The notes under the pieces are model-generated. The model made no database searches and was not told the DNA's origin. It saw only the letters and a list, made by a program, of their open reading frames with translations. From NCBI RefSeq assembly GCF_001638985.1, contig NW_017265141.1:1726684-1790683 (forward strand): a stretch of DNA of 64,000 bases. Direction: 5' to 3'. The position numbers were made by a program, and so were the translations under genes. Below, piece by piece: positions 48,376 to 60,300 of this stretch; position 1 is the stretch's first letter, and each line of letters begins with the position of its first letter. The DNA comes from Phycomyces blakesleeanus NRRL 1555(-) (lineage: Eukaryota > Mucoromycota > Mucoromycetes > Mucorales > Phycomycetaceae).

Positions 48376-50690
48376 AAAAAAAAGGCTATCCAAATAAAAA
48401 AAAAGGCTATCCAGATTGCCAGCCAATAAAAAAAAGGCTATCCAAAGTACCAGCCAATAAAAAAAAGGCTATCCAAATAAAAAAAAAGGCTATCCAAATA
48501 AAAAAAAAGGCTATCCAGATTGCCAGCCAAAAAAAAAAAGGCTATCCAGATTGCCAGCCAATAAAAAAAAGGCTATCCAAAGTACCAGCCAAAAAAAAAA
48601 GGCTATCCAAATAAAAAAAAAGGCTATCCAGATTGCCAGCAAAAAAAAGTCTTTTTCTTTCGCTGAAATACAAAAAAAAAACCATGTCATCTAGTGATAC
48701 TAAAAATTCTAACGAGGGCGAAAAAACTGTTATTCTGTTGAAAAAAACATGTCCTTATTGCGACAAGTCGTATCAGTCGAATCAAAAAGCCGTGAACCAT
48801 ATCGCTACCACTCATAAGAAAAAAGTGGAACGTCTTTTCTCTGGTAACCGCAATTTTGGTGTGTACAATCAAACGAACGTTCAAAAGTATGAACGACTTG
48901 GCTACACCATCGTGGTTCAATTTGGCTGTGTCTCTTGTAAAGAGGCCTTCGTTATGAAAAAAGAACTTGAAAAGCATTGTGATTTGAAACATGTCGTGAC
49001 ATCTCAACCTGAAATTGGGTATTTGAAATATTTTGACTGACAATGATTTGGATTTCTAAATTTTACTTGTTTAAGAATTATCACTGCACCAGACGATATC
49101 ACCAAGCTAGGCTGGATTTTTTGTTGCCCAGACAATGATCTTGTCTTTCAGAACAACGATATTACCAAGGGGTTTTACGACTTCCGCAATTATGTGAAAA
49201 CGGTCATTGACGAACCGCGTCTCTTGACATATGAATCCCATGTCCAGCACGTCTTGGCATTGTCTTCAATCCTTTTGTTAAAGCCAGCCCGCACCAACAG
49301 TGACCTTCACAAGTTTATAGGACGTGAAATATGCGAAGACCTTATTGAATATTTGCTGGGAGAATATGGTATTCAGTCGTGCGAATTTGACCAATATACT
49401 CGGCTTGCTGCTGAACAAATCGTGAAGGTATATAATCAAGAGAGTAAAAAAATGGCTGAGCTTAATTATCCGTTATTATATAGACTTGCATCAAGAAGAA
49501 GACTACAGACTTTCAGGATTCTCAAAAATTGATGGCTCTTATGGTTGCCAGCGATGATGTCCATAACAGAGTACTATTTTGCTTTCGAAATCTGTAAGGG
49601 CGAATTGTGAAGAACGCAGGTCATAGTGTTTATTATATGACAATTAACATCTGTTCGTAGTCTTGAACAATTACCTTTGGAACCAATCAGTCAGAAAGTT
49701 GATGAATCGGAGTTGATTACTAGATATGTCACTGCAGCTATTAATCCGCTGTTGGAAAACCTCATGAAGCACGTCATGTTTCGTTGGTATGAAAAGAACA
49801 ATTTTAGTCAAATGCAAGCTAATTTTTTTTTTGCAATTTCGCGTACTTTAGGACTTCTGTTGATAATGACGAGTGCAAATCCAGTGAGATGTCATTGTTA
49901 CTGGCCAGACCTGATTCTATGGTCAGCATGATAATAGGCACGGAGATCGGGCAGACTGTAGGTTTTGGAGAAGTAAAACCAGCACTCCAGGCGCTGAATC
50001 ACAAGCTGGTTGGAAAAGACTTGGTACGATTAGCGCTTTTAGCAAAAAACGCAATTGATACGTATCGTAGCAAATTTGTTCTGTCGTTTCTTGTCGTTGG
50101 TAAATATCTCTGTTTTTATTTTGAATACAAAAAAGACATATTAACACTCTTTCTTTAATCACCCCTATGTTAAATAAGGACATCACGCGACGTTCTATTT
50201 GACTGATGGTACAAGAAATGGTCTATACCCAATGGTCGAAATTGCCCATATTCAATTGCCAATGTCTTTAAAAGAACTTCCACTTTTTATCGCACAAGCC
50301 GACCAATTGACATTAATTTCCTCAGCCTTCTGGAGCTTGTGCGTCGACCAGAAAACGAATCAGCAATCATCACTCATGCCAACACTTTCCGACAATGAAA
50401 TAGCATTAATTATGGATACCCACGCCAACCGCAAAAGAAAAGCAAGTAGCAGCCATTACACCCATTAATATTATTAAAAAATCTAGTAGAGTATACCTCA
50501 GATGAATCTTTTTTCATTTCACGATATCTGTTTTAAAAAAAACTGCGTTAGATGAGGCTGACAAATTGAGGAATCTTTTTTTTTGGCTAGTACTTTGGAT
50601 AGCCTTTTTTTTTATTTGGATAGCCTTTTTTTTTTTGGCTGGCAATCTGGATAGCCTTTTTTTTTTATTTGGATAGCCTTTTTTTATTTG
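48376..50690 (+). mobile_element. Putative mobile element bounded by inverted GGCTATCC arrays
   Basis: The left end (48376-48650) has ten copies of GGCTATCC spaced by poly-A and by variants of AGATTGCCAGCC or AAAGTACCAGCC. The right end (about 50571-50690) has four GGATAGCC copies, the reverse complement, with the matching GGCTGGCAATCT and GGCTAGTACTTT variants, so the ends are inverted repeats of each other. Between them is one intact six-exon gene. The left edge touches the MULE and the right edge a Tc1-type element with no spacer. I know of no named element with these ends. It could instead be a host gene flanked by repeats, but the symmetry argues for a unit. Confidence 0.65.
48684..50468 (+). 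CDS. C2H2 zinc-finger protein with PD-(D/E)XK-like core
   Basis: Six exons: 48684-49018, 49076-49427, 49484-49593, 49661-49786, 49852-50099 and 50179-50468, exactly 487 codons (486 residues). All introns are GT-AG, 56-79 nt. Two C2H2 fingers stand at the N-terminus: C23-x2-C26-x12-H39-x4-H44 (CPYCDKSYQSNQKAVNHI) and C82-x2-C85-x12-H98-x4-H103. A helical middle region follows (EDLIEYLLGEYGIQ). The C-terminal ~180 residues contain D329 (ARPDSMVSMIIG), E339 and GFGEVKP with E348-V-K350, then KDLVRLALLAKNAID and HHATFYLTDGTRNG. This D...E-x-K spacing, followed by helix and strand, resembles the PD-(D/E)XK nuclease fold. That fold call is inference. A Lys/Arg tail (NRKRKASS) may be a nuclear signal. 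The frame is undamaged and lies inside the GGCTATCC element. Confidence 0.75.
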
Positions 50691-52295
50691 GCAGTTTTCT
50701 GAGAAATTTAAATTGCGGGTCAAGCATTTCTTTTCTTTTTCTTATTTTCTTTCTCTTTCAATCTAGAACTACAATGAGTACATACTTTTTTTACGAAAAT
50801 GGACAAGGCAAGATCTACGATGAACAAGGCAATGATGCCATGGAATGGTCTGAAGAAGTTGATCCTTTTCATTTGTAAACCCTCACCACATTACGTGAAT
50901 ACCAACAGGCACAGCCATCCGAGCAAGAGCAAATGAGAGGCGAACTTGACGAGAATATGAACGAAGTATATTTAAGGGTGAATGAAGAAGATAATAACGT
51001 AACGAAGAAAAGTTATAAAGTATATTCTCCTGTCCAGAAGGTGCTTTTTCTGTACTATTTACAAGTGAAGTTGTTTAAAGCTGCGAAAGCTGCCAGATTT
51101 TCTGGTGTATCCGAACGTACTGGTCAACAGTGGGCTAAAAGAATAAGAGATGAACCTGAATGGAATATATTTGAAAAGCAAACAAATAAGGATAAGCGAA
51201 AGACAGGACAGCTGCAAGAAGAGCATAAGGAGTTTATTATCGATCTATTCGATAAAAACCCTCAAACACGTGTGAAGGATGTTGTTGTGAGTCTGGAGCG
51301 TTCGTTTGCGAATTTCAGCTTGAAAGAAACTAGTGTTCGTAACTTCATGACAAATGAATGCAATCTGTCATTCAAAAGAGCAACATTACAAACAAAAGAA
51401 AGAAACTCTGGAAAAACTCTTCAAAAACGATTCGAGTGGGTAGAGCAATGGACAACAACTGACATGGATTTCCTCTCCAACTGCGTTTTCGTAGATGAAA
51501 GTGGCTTTGATATAAACATGCGTCCACCTTCAGCCTGGTCTAAAGCTGGTACACCAGCAATTGTCGAAACAAAGTCGACTAAAGGGGATTCTCATTCGAT
51601 ATTAGGTGCCATAAGTTCAATTGGGGTTGTTGATATTGAGCTTCGAGTAACAGAAAAGCCTAAGCAACGTAAAGTTGATGGTGTAGGACGAAAAAGAAAG
51701 CAGACATCAAACCAGAAAAGACGAGAGGGAACTAAAACTGGTCATTACTTGAAATTCATTGGAAAAACTCTTGATGAAATGGATAAAAATCCTTGTATGA
51801 GTAATTTTTATATTGTCATAGACAATGCGCCCATTCATGCGAGTAAAACTATTGATGAATTAATCGCTTCAAGAGGATATAGATGCATACATCTTCCTCC
51901 TTATTCTGCCGAGTTAAATCCAATTGAACAATTTTGGTCTGTTGTAAAAAACAAAGTCAAGAGAGGCGTTTTTACTGATGAAGAAGATCTCAAAACAAGA
52001 ATTGCGGATGCATGCAATGATGTTCCTATTAAATATTTAAAAGCTTTCATACAGCACTCTTGTAATCAGTTTGACAAGTGCAAAAATAAAGAACCCCTCT
52101 AATTACAAGTCTCATACTTCGTCCAGCCATTACCGCAATTTAATTTCTCAGAAAACTGCAAATTAATTTCACGAAAAAACGCAATTTGATTTTCCAGAAA
52201 ACCGCAAATTGAGTTGTGAAAAGGCCGCACTTTGAATTTTTTTTTTCCGCAATTTAATTTTCACAAACCCGCAATTTAATGTTGCGGTCACTGTA
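50691..52295 (+). mobile_element. Tc1/mariner-type element, left end truncated
   Basis: The right end (52125-52295) carries about six subterminal repeats related to CCGCAATTTAAT and finishes GCGGTCACTGTA; read inward this gives TACAGTGACCGC, a typical start for such elements at a TA target. The left side has only the innermost of these repeats (CAGTTTTCTGAGAAATTT at 50692, matching AATTTCTCAGAAAACTGC at about 52132-52149). The outer ~150 bases are missing and replaced by the GGCTATCC array. The transposase between them has one in-frame stop. Confidence 0.85.
50774..52102 (+). pseudogene. DD34E Tc1/mariner-type transposase with one in-frame stop
   Basis: The frame from ATG 50774 (MSTYFFYENGQGKIYDEQG) meets TAA at 50876-50878 (codon 35) and then continues in the same frame through LREYQQAQPSEQEQ to an ATG at 50933 and on to 52102. 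From that ATG the protein has 389 residues: a helix-turn-helix region (SPVQKVLFLYYLQVKLFKAA), then D188 in CVFVDESGF, D297 in YIVIDNAPIH and E332 in AELNPIEQFW. The 34 residues between D297 and E332 give the DD34E spacing of Tc1-like enzymes. The core is otherwise undamaged; a CAA-to-TAA change would explain the stop. A protein starting at 50933 would keep most of the DNA-binding region, so residual function is possible. Confidence 0.85.
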
Positions 52296-54157
52296 CTTTT
52301 GTAATTCACTGTTTAAATATTTCTAAAAGAGAGTATATATGAGAAATCGGATGAGAAGTTAATGATACAAGCTATATATTTTCGTCAAGCTACTACTTCG
52401 ATAATTACCGAATATTGTAGTACCAGCCTTTTTCAGTAATAAAATAAAGCATTTTAGAATTTATTTTATATACTAATATATTAATATGAGATTTTGATAG
52501 GCCTCATTATCTGCACGCACAAAGATATAAGCCAAAGAGTATAAGTTATTAACTATAGAGTATAATGTCAAAGTCATTGGAGTTCCATTTTTGGTTAATT
52601 AATTTTGACTTTTATATGATTGTGTACTTGTTTTAGACGGGAAGCATACTTACTTAGGAAGATAGCTTCGCCTTTTTTTATAATAAAGCTGTTACTCAAC
52701 GCATGTCCATCGCAAAGGCATTGCTGTTTATTTATATAGAATTCATAACTTCACTACGGATATGAAAGTTGTGCGCTTAGATTGCTTCTATAGAGAGAGC
52801 TCATTAGCTTCAAATATTGTTTATAAAGAATGAGCAAACTTATAGTTTTGCGGTTTTCTCAAGAATACACTGACCTTCACTCTCGATCTTCCTAAGCCAC
52901 TCTTTATCGCACCCCCTACCCCACTCCCCCCTTCTCACATACCTCACCTACACACACACACACACACACATAAACCTCGACTACACATATTTTAACTACA
53001 TATACATCTCTTATAATACTTTTTAAACCTATATATATATAAATAATATGCTTGTAATTAAATCAAATACATATATAAATCATTATAGCTTCTATTTGTT
53101 GTGTCTATTTAAATATAGTAAAATAAATAGGGTAGGTGGAGACCGAGTCGAATTGATTAAAGTGAAAGGCTGAAGAAGAATGAGAGTGAATTGTAACAGC
53201 GATTTTATTTTAAAAATATTGAGAAGGTTTTGATAGTAGAGTATTTGTATTGTGTAAAGAGTGCGGAATAGTGAGATAGACGGAGGCAGTGTGTAAGAAT
53301 TTTTTTTTATATATAAGACAAGTTTGGGAATTAGGGTGTGTAGCAATTTTATTATTATTATAGACTTGAGGATTATTGTGTGCGCCTATAAAGAGAGATT
53401 ACTATGGTAGGACTTTGTGATGGGTGATTTCTGTTTGGTCTAGAACCAGTTATTTAAAGATATAGTAAAAGTCGGAAGCTTTGGAGAATATGTATGATAG
53501 GCTGGGGTCATTGTCACTGAAGACAGTCTTGGAAGCATAAGCATACAAGTGTTATGTGCGTGCAAGAGTTTGAAGGTAGTTCTGAGAACAGTGGTATATA
53601 GCACTTCAAATATAAAAGAATATAGTGTATAGCTTTTGAGTTTTGAAGTTTTATTATATGGCTATTATTTCAATTTTTATTTTTCAGTGATAGTAGAATA
53701 AAAGGATATTATGGTTGTTGATGTCAATTTTGATAGCGTTGTGAAGCTGGTGTTGCTAGGCGTAATAGATTTTTTTTTTATTTATTGGTGTCGGTTTTTA
53801 AAGCGTTGAGCAGTTTATAGGGACACGAAGGTATGACCGAGGGCTTATTTTTTGCTCGACTTGTATATACCATGGACAGCCGTCTAAAAAATAAAATAAA
53901 GAATATTTTGGTTTTTTTTTAAAAAGAGTGCGCTTCCTTTTTGTATTGCGTCGCTTTTGGTCCACTTTGAGTTGCAATACAATATGAATGTCGATCCCCA
54001 ACAGGAATGAAGATCCTCAGCTGGGATGGCGGAATGTTGGGAATGTCGAAAGAAGATTCAAGCCATCGTTAAAAAAATATATTTTTTTGTTTTGGTTGTG
54101 GTACAGCAAAGGTTATTTTAATACACACTTCTCTCTGAATAGTTTTGAGTGAATACT
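52296..54157. other. Intergenic, no gene seen
   Basis: AT-rich. Around 52880-52990 there is a C-rich promoter- or leader-like stretch with an AC run (about 52951-52972), but no coding frame follows on either strand. Frames in the remainder are short and simple-sequence. Confidence 0.55.
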
Positions 54158-54755
54158 AAATGGTATTTCAACCTCCATATGGATAACAGTGTCCCTGTCG
54201 ATGGGCTCTGCTATGGTTCTTTTACGATCGGGTACACAAAGGCTGTCTGCACCACAAATTGATAATATCAGTTTACAAAAAAAAGACTTTTGTTTGTAGG
54301 AAGTCGTAGGCTCTAATTTACCAATGAGCCTCTACACAGTCTACAAGAAGACATAAAAAGCAAACCACCTTATACTCTATATTTTATAATGGTACAGCCA
54401 AGATATCGGTGGACAAGCTGGTTTGTGCGTCTATATGTGAAGAAAGACTGGGATGTATACACTGCACATATACACCTTGGAGACAGGTATTTAACCCCCA
54501 AAAAAAAAAGAAAAAATGCCCTTATTAATTTAAATTTTCCCATTTTTTTTTTCTTTTTTACTTCTTTACACCAATTTACTATCATAATTTTAATTAATAA
54601 ATCTGAAACAAAGACTTCAAGTATGCTATTTAATGGAACACATAAAAAGTATCCTATGTATTTTTCTTTTCTCTTAAAGGGCAATATAAAATATCATGAC
54701 ATATATTACACAGCCGTCCATTTCAAGAGTGTCTGCCAAAGTCATTGCCTTTTTT
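54158..54755 (+). repeat. Right arm of the ~0.6-kb inverted repeat
   Basis: This is the inverted partner of 45125-45705. It encodes, on the plus strand from 54389, a frame beginning MVQPRYRWTSWFVRLYVKKD and continuing HLGDRYLTPKKK, FTSLHQFT and SETKTSSMLFNGTHKKYPMY, parallel to the left copy. The alignment runs from about AGTATTTCAACCT (54160) to AAGAGTGTCTG (about 54725-54740) and then fades. Confidence 0.7.
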
Positions 54756-57243
54756 TTTTGGAAAAAAGATTGTGGCTTTATTTGTACTCCACTCTTTGCT
54801 TCCAGCGTATGCTTGTAATGTCAGAATATAGGACGGCTTTCTTCATATAAACGTTTATACAAGCTGATATTCTGTTATGTAGAGCATATATAGATATATA
54901 GCTATTCTATAATGTCTCTTATGCTAAATAATATTCTCTTTTCTTTAAAAAAAATATCTCTAACTTTTGAACACTCCAAATTGATGCCTTTTGGAGTGTC
55001 TGGTTTATGTATTCAACTAAAAAAAAATTGTACTTTTAGAAACAACTCGTATTTTTGCTATTGGGCATTTAAAGAGCTTATTGAAGTGGTGCAAGTTTCC
55101 CGAATTTCAGGGTTCTATGCTTTTTGAGAGTGAAAAAATCGGATATTTTGATCAAAATTCGAGTAATTGTAATATAATAAACCTCGAAGAGGTGGATCAC
55201 AATGTGTCTCACCAGGTTACTTAAAGCCAAAAAAAAAACATTGCTTATTTGATTCGATTTTTAATTTTCTATAATTGAAAAGCTATGATTACCATTGGTG
55301 TGCATTTGCATATGCTTGTAGAAATCTTAAAAAATATCATTTCCAGTACACTCATATTTAATCGACCATAGAAAAGGTTCATTTATACAAAGGCTCCGTG
55401 CTTCAAACTAAAATAGTCTCAAGCGAACCAAAGCTAGACTATGAACCTCAAAGTAATAAGTGGAATCATACTATACAGTACTGTAGCGCATTATATTGTA
55501 TTACAAAACAAAAGTTATAAATCAAAGCCTTTAATCCAACAGAGTATTATTTCTAGGTTATTCGTGCATCCAGTTGAGTTTGGTATACAAGCGCAAAATA
55601 TCAAAAGCACTAGATCCTATAAATCGATAATTAGTAATCGATAGCGTCTTGCTCCCAACCAAACAAAACCTATACGTTCAGTAGCAGTAGATTGTCTCTT
55701 TGCTTTCATATTGTGCCGTCAGTCAGTCTGAGCAATAACAGAAAAAAATAGTAAATAAGCAGAGCCTTTAAAAGGTGATTTATATATATGTAATAGCCAT
55801 TTTACTAGCTTGATCTATCTGTGACCAGGCTAGCACAATTGCAAGCACCACTACTTTTTCATGGTGTATAATGTAACTTATATAAATAATTATAATTATC
55901 GATAGAATGGTGTATATTTGAACACATATAAATGTAAAGTGTTTCAGGCAGTTGGGTTATGCTGTATTAATTTCTCAGTTGGATTATGATTGGTTTATAA
56001 AGTAGTACAAACCAAGGTCGATTGACAAACACTAGGCTAGACCCTGTTCTTCTTTTTACTTTTATTTTACTCTAAGAACGATGCTTTAACTTGAGGTACC
56101 AACGACTTTCAATAGTCAGGCTGTCAATCCCTTCATACTGAAGCACTGAAAGTACTTTTATTTCAAGAAAGTATTCCTACACTTTGTGTTTATTAACTCA
56201 AGACACTGGTGAAAAAGCTAGAAGAAAAATGGAAGTCTTTCACACGAAAGAAAAGAAAAGATATAAGCAGCAATTTTTTTCGGGGGTGCTTCTTAAACTA
56301 ATAAAGTCACAGCATGTGAAACAAACAAACAAGAAAACAAACAAATAAATATACACAAGACTTTAATTAAAGCTTTATAATCAACACAACTTTACACTTC
56401 TTTATTGTAGTTTAACGTCTAGCCGATTAATACTTTGTATATCAGTAGTACAGCTAAAATGAACACAGAGGCATATATAGTGTCTCGACAAGTGGCTGTT
56501 CAAAAGCATAAGCCTTGTTAACAGAATCACAACAGAAAGTAGAATAAAAAAGGGGATGGGGGTCCATAGCAACTGAATAATTTGACATGCATATAGTCCA
56601 CCAATCGGAAGACATCATTTAAATGTTTTCATGCTAAAGTAAAGTCTGGACCACTATTGCTACTATGCTCCTCTAAGCCCCATGACACATGTGATGCTGC
56701 ACGGACAGCACGGACCTTATGTGACATAAAAAGAACTAAAACAAAAAAAGAGGCAAAAGAAAAAAACAAAAAGTAAAACAAGTGCCTGCACAGCACGTCC
56801 TTCAGAATATAAGTGATACTTCTTTAAAACCCAAAACCCATATTTTAAGCATAGATATTAAATAAAGAAGTAAAATAGTAATAATATATACATGCTGTCA
56901 AGGCTAAAAGATAAAAGAAAACCGAAAAAGGAATAAGAAAAAAACCGAATTTTATAATATATTATCAAACTATCATAATAAAAATAATAAAAAAGAACAG
57001 CAACTCATGATTGAGACGTCATGAGTTTTATAAAAAAAAAACACCTATCCAAACAGAACGCGTCAAAACAACTCTCTTCCACATACCATTAATACTTTAT
57101 ACACTTCTTTACTGCTCTCTCACAAACTGCTTTAATCAACATAGACGTTAAAGACGAATCATGACCAATACAAATCCATTTTGCTAGTCAAATCTCAGGC
57201 TTTTATCATATGTAAAACAGTCAGTAGCAAGATATAAGACAAC
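54756..57243. other. Intergenic before the modular array
   Basis: AT-rich DNA with several poly-A tracts. A frame near 54970-55127 (MPFGVSGLCIQLKK, then NNSYFCYWAFKELI) is slightly protein-like, but I cannot place it. A 21-base string at about 55686-55706 equals part of NCBP1 exon 16. No other feature is supported. Confidence 0.45.
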
Positions 57244-57339
57244 ATGTCAAAGCCAGTACACAGCAAAAATGAAATACTGAGGTCCAACACTGGTTTGACC
57301 ATCAATCCATCCAAAGCCTATTCACGCTCAGAAACAAGA

Positions 57340-60300
57340 TATAAACTGACAGGACTTACTATATTTCAAGGAGTATATGATATTTATCAAAGACACACAT
57401 TGTGAAGATTATATTTGTCTAGTCTTTTGACAAACAAGGTCAACGATAAAAAATAAGATCTCCATCCAGGCCTACAGGTATATAAAGGCTCGTTGATTAA
57501 TCATTCACTGTCTTTGATATTTCTTTAGGGACTTTTCAGGCAAAGTCAAGCAATCAAGAACAGGTTTCCATCCAGGGCCACAGGTACACCAAGACTCGAG
57601 GAGCATATGCTCATTGTCTTTTGTATGCTTCTAGTGCCTTCCGTCCAGGTCAAGCATCAGGGATCCGATCAGAGTCCACGGTTATCAGGTATATCAAAAC
57701 TCGATGGGCATTTACTCACTTGTTTTTGTATATTTGTAGTATCCATTCCATCCAGGTCAAGCTTCAAGGTTCACGTCAAGGTCCACGGTTTTCAGATCGA
57801 GGTCCACGGTTTCAGGTATATCAAAACTAGATGAGTAGTTACTCACTTGTTTTTGTATATTTGTAGTATCCATTCCGTCCAGGTCAAGCATCAGGGATCC
57901 GATCAGAGTCCACGGTTATCAGGTATATCAAAACTCGATGGGCATTTACTCACTTGTTTTTGTATATTTCTAGTATCCATTCCATCCAGGTCAAGCTTCA
58001 AGGTCCAGGTCAAGGTCCACGGTTTTCAGGTATATCAAAACTCGATGAGCAGTTACTCACTTGTTTTTTTATATTTCTAGTATCCATTCCATCCAGGTCA
58101 AGCTTCAAGGTTCAGGTCAAGGTCCACGGTTTTCAGGTATATCAAAACTCGATGAGCAGTTACTCACTTGTTTTTGTATATTTCTAGTATCCATTCCATC
58201 CAGGTCAAGCTTCAAGGTTCAGGTCAAGGTCAACGGTTTTCAGATCAAGGTCCACGGTTTCAGGTATATCAAAACTCGATGGGCATTTACTCACTTGTTT
58301 TTGTATATTTCTAGTATCCATTCCATCCAGGTCAAGCTTCAAGGTCCAGGTCAAGGTCCACGGTTTTCAGGTATATCAAAACTCGATGAGCAGTTACTCA
58401 CTTGTTTTTGTATATTTCTAGTATCCATTCCATCCAGGTCAAGCTTCAAGGTCCAGGTCAAGGTCCACGGTTTTCAGGTATATCAAAACTCGATGAGCAG
58501 TTACTCACTTGTTTTTGTATATTTCTAGTATCCATTCCATCCAGGTCAAGCTTCAAGGTTCAGGTCAAGGTCCACGGTTTTCAGATCAAGGTCCACGGTT
58601 TCAGGTATATCAAAACTCGATGAGCAGTTACTCACTTGTTTTTGTATATTTCTAGTATCCATTCCATCCAGGTCAAGCTTCAAGGTTCAGGTCAAGGTCA
58701 ACGGTTTTCAGATCAAGGTCCACGGTTTCAGGTATATCAAAACTCGATGAGCAATTACTCACTTGTTTTTGTATATTTTTAGTATCCATTCCGTCCAGGT
58801 CAAGCTTCAAGGTTCAGGTCAAGGTCCACGGTTTTCAGATCAAGGTCCACGGTTTCAGGTATATCAAAACTCGATGAGCAATTACTCACTTGTTTTTGTA
58901 TATTTGTAGTATCTATTCCATCCAGGGCAAGCTTCAAGGTTCAGGTCAAGGTCAGCGGGTTCAGGTCGAGGTCCACGGTTTCAGGTATATCAAAACTCGA
59001 TGAGCAGTTACTCACTTGTTTTTGTATATTTCTAGTATCCATTCCATCCAGGTCAAGCTTCAAGGTCCAGGTCAAGGTCCACGGTTTCAGGTATATCAAA
59101 ACTCGATGAGCAATTACTCACTTGTTTTTGTATATTTGTAGTATCTATTCCATCCAGGTCAAGCTTCAAGGTTCACGTCAAGGTCCACGGTTTTCAGATC
59201 GAGGTCCACGGTTTCAGGTATATCAAAACTAGATGAGTAGTTACTCACTTGTTTTTGTATATTTGTAGTATCCATTCCGTCCAGGTCAAGCATCAGGGAT
59301 CCGATCAGAGTCCACGGTTATCAGGTATATCAAAACTCGATGGGCAGTTACTCACTTGTTTTTGTATATTTCTAGTATCCATTCCATCCAGGTCAAGCTT
59401 CAAGGTTCAGGTCAAGGTCAACGGTTTTCAGATCAAGGTCCACGGTTTCAGGTATATCAAAACTCGATGGGCATTTACTCACTTGTTTTTGTATATTTTT
59501 AGTATCCATTCCATCCAGGTCAAGCTTCAAGGTTCAAGTCAAGGTCCACCGTTTCAGGTATATCAAAACTCGATGGGCATTTACTCACTTGTTTTTATAT
59601 ATTTGTAGTATCTATTCCATCCAGGGCAAGCTTCAAGGTTCAGGTCAAGGTCCACGGTTTTCAGATCGAGGTCCACGGTTTCAGGTATATCAAAACTCGA
59701 TGAGCAGTTACTCACTTGTTTTTGTATATTTGTAGTATCCAATCCATCCAGGAAAAGCATCAATGTTCCGATCTACCAGCTATGGTTATAGGTATAACAG
59801 AACGTTATGCGCATTTACTCACTAGCTTTTATCTATTACTAGTGTTCAGCCATCCAGGTCAAGTGTCAAGGACCCGATTTCCCGGCAATGGGTATAGGTA
59901 TAACAAATCGTTGTGGGAATATACTCACTAGTTATAATATATTTATAGTGTTCAGCCATCGATGTCAGGCGTCAAGGTTGCGATCTTCCAGCCAAGGTTA
60001 TAGGTATAACAAAACATTATGGAAATATACTCACTGGTCTTAATATGTTTTTAGTGTTCACTCATCCAGGTCAATCAACAGGATTCTGATCTCCCGTCCA
60101 TGGTTATAGGTATAACAAATCGTTGTGGGAATATACTCACTAGTTTTAATATATTTATAATGTTTAGCCATCGATGTTAGGCGTCAAGGTTCCGATCTTC
60201 CAGCTATGGTTCTAGGTATATCAAAACAATATGGAAATATACTTACTGGTTTTAATATGTTTTTAGTGTTCCGTCATCCAGGTCAATCAACAGGATTCTG

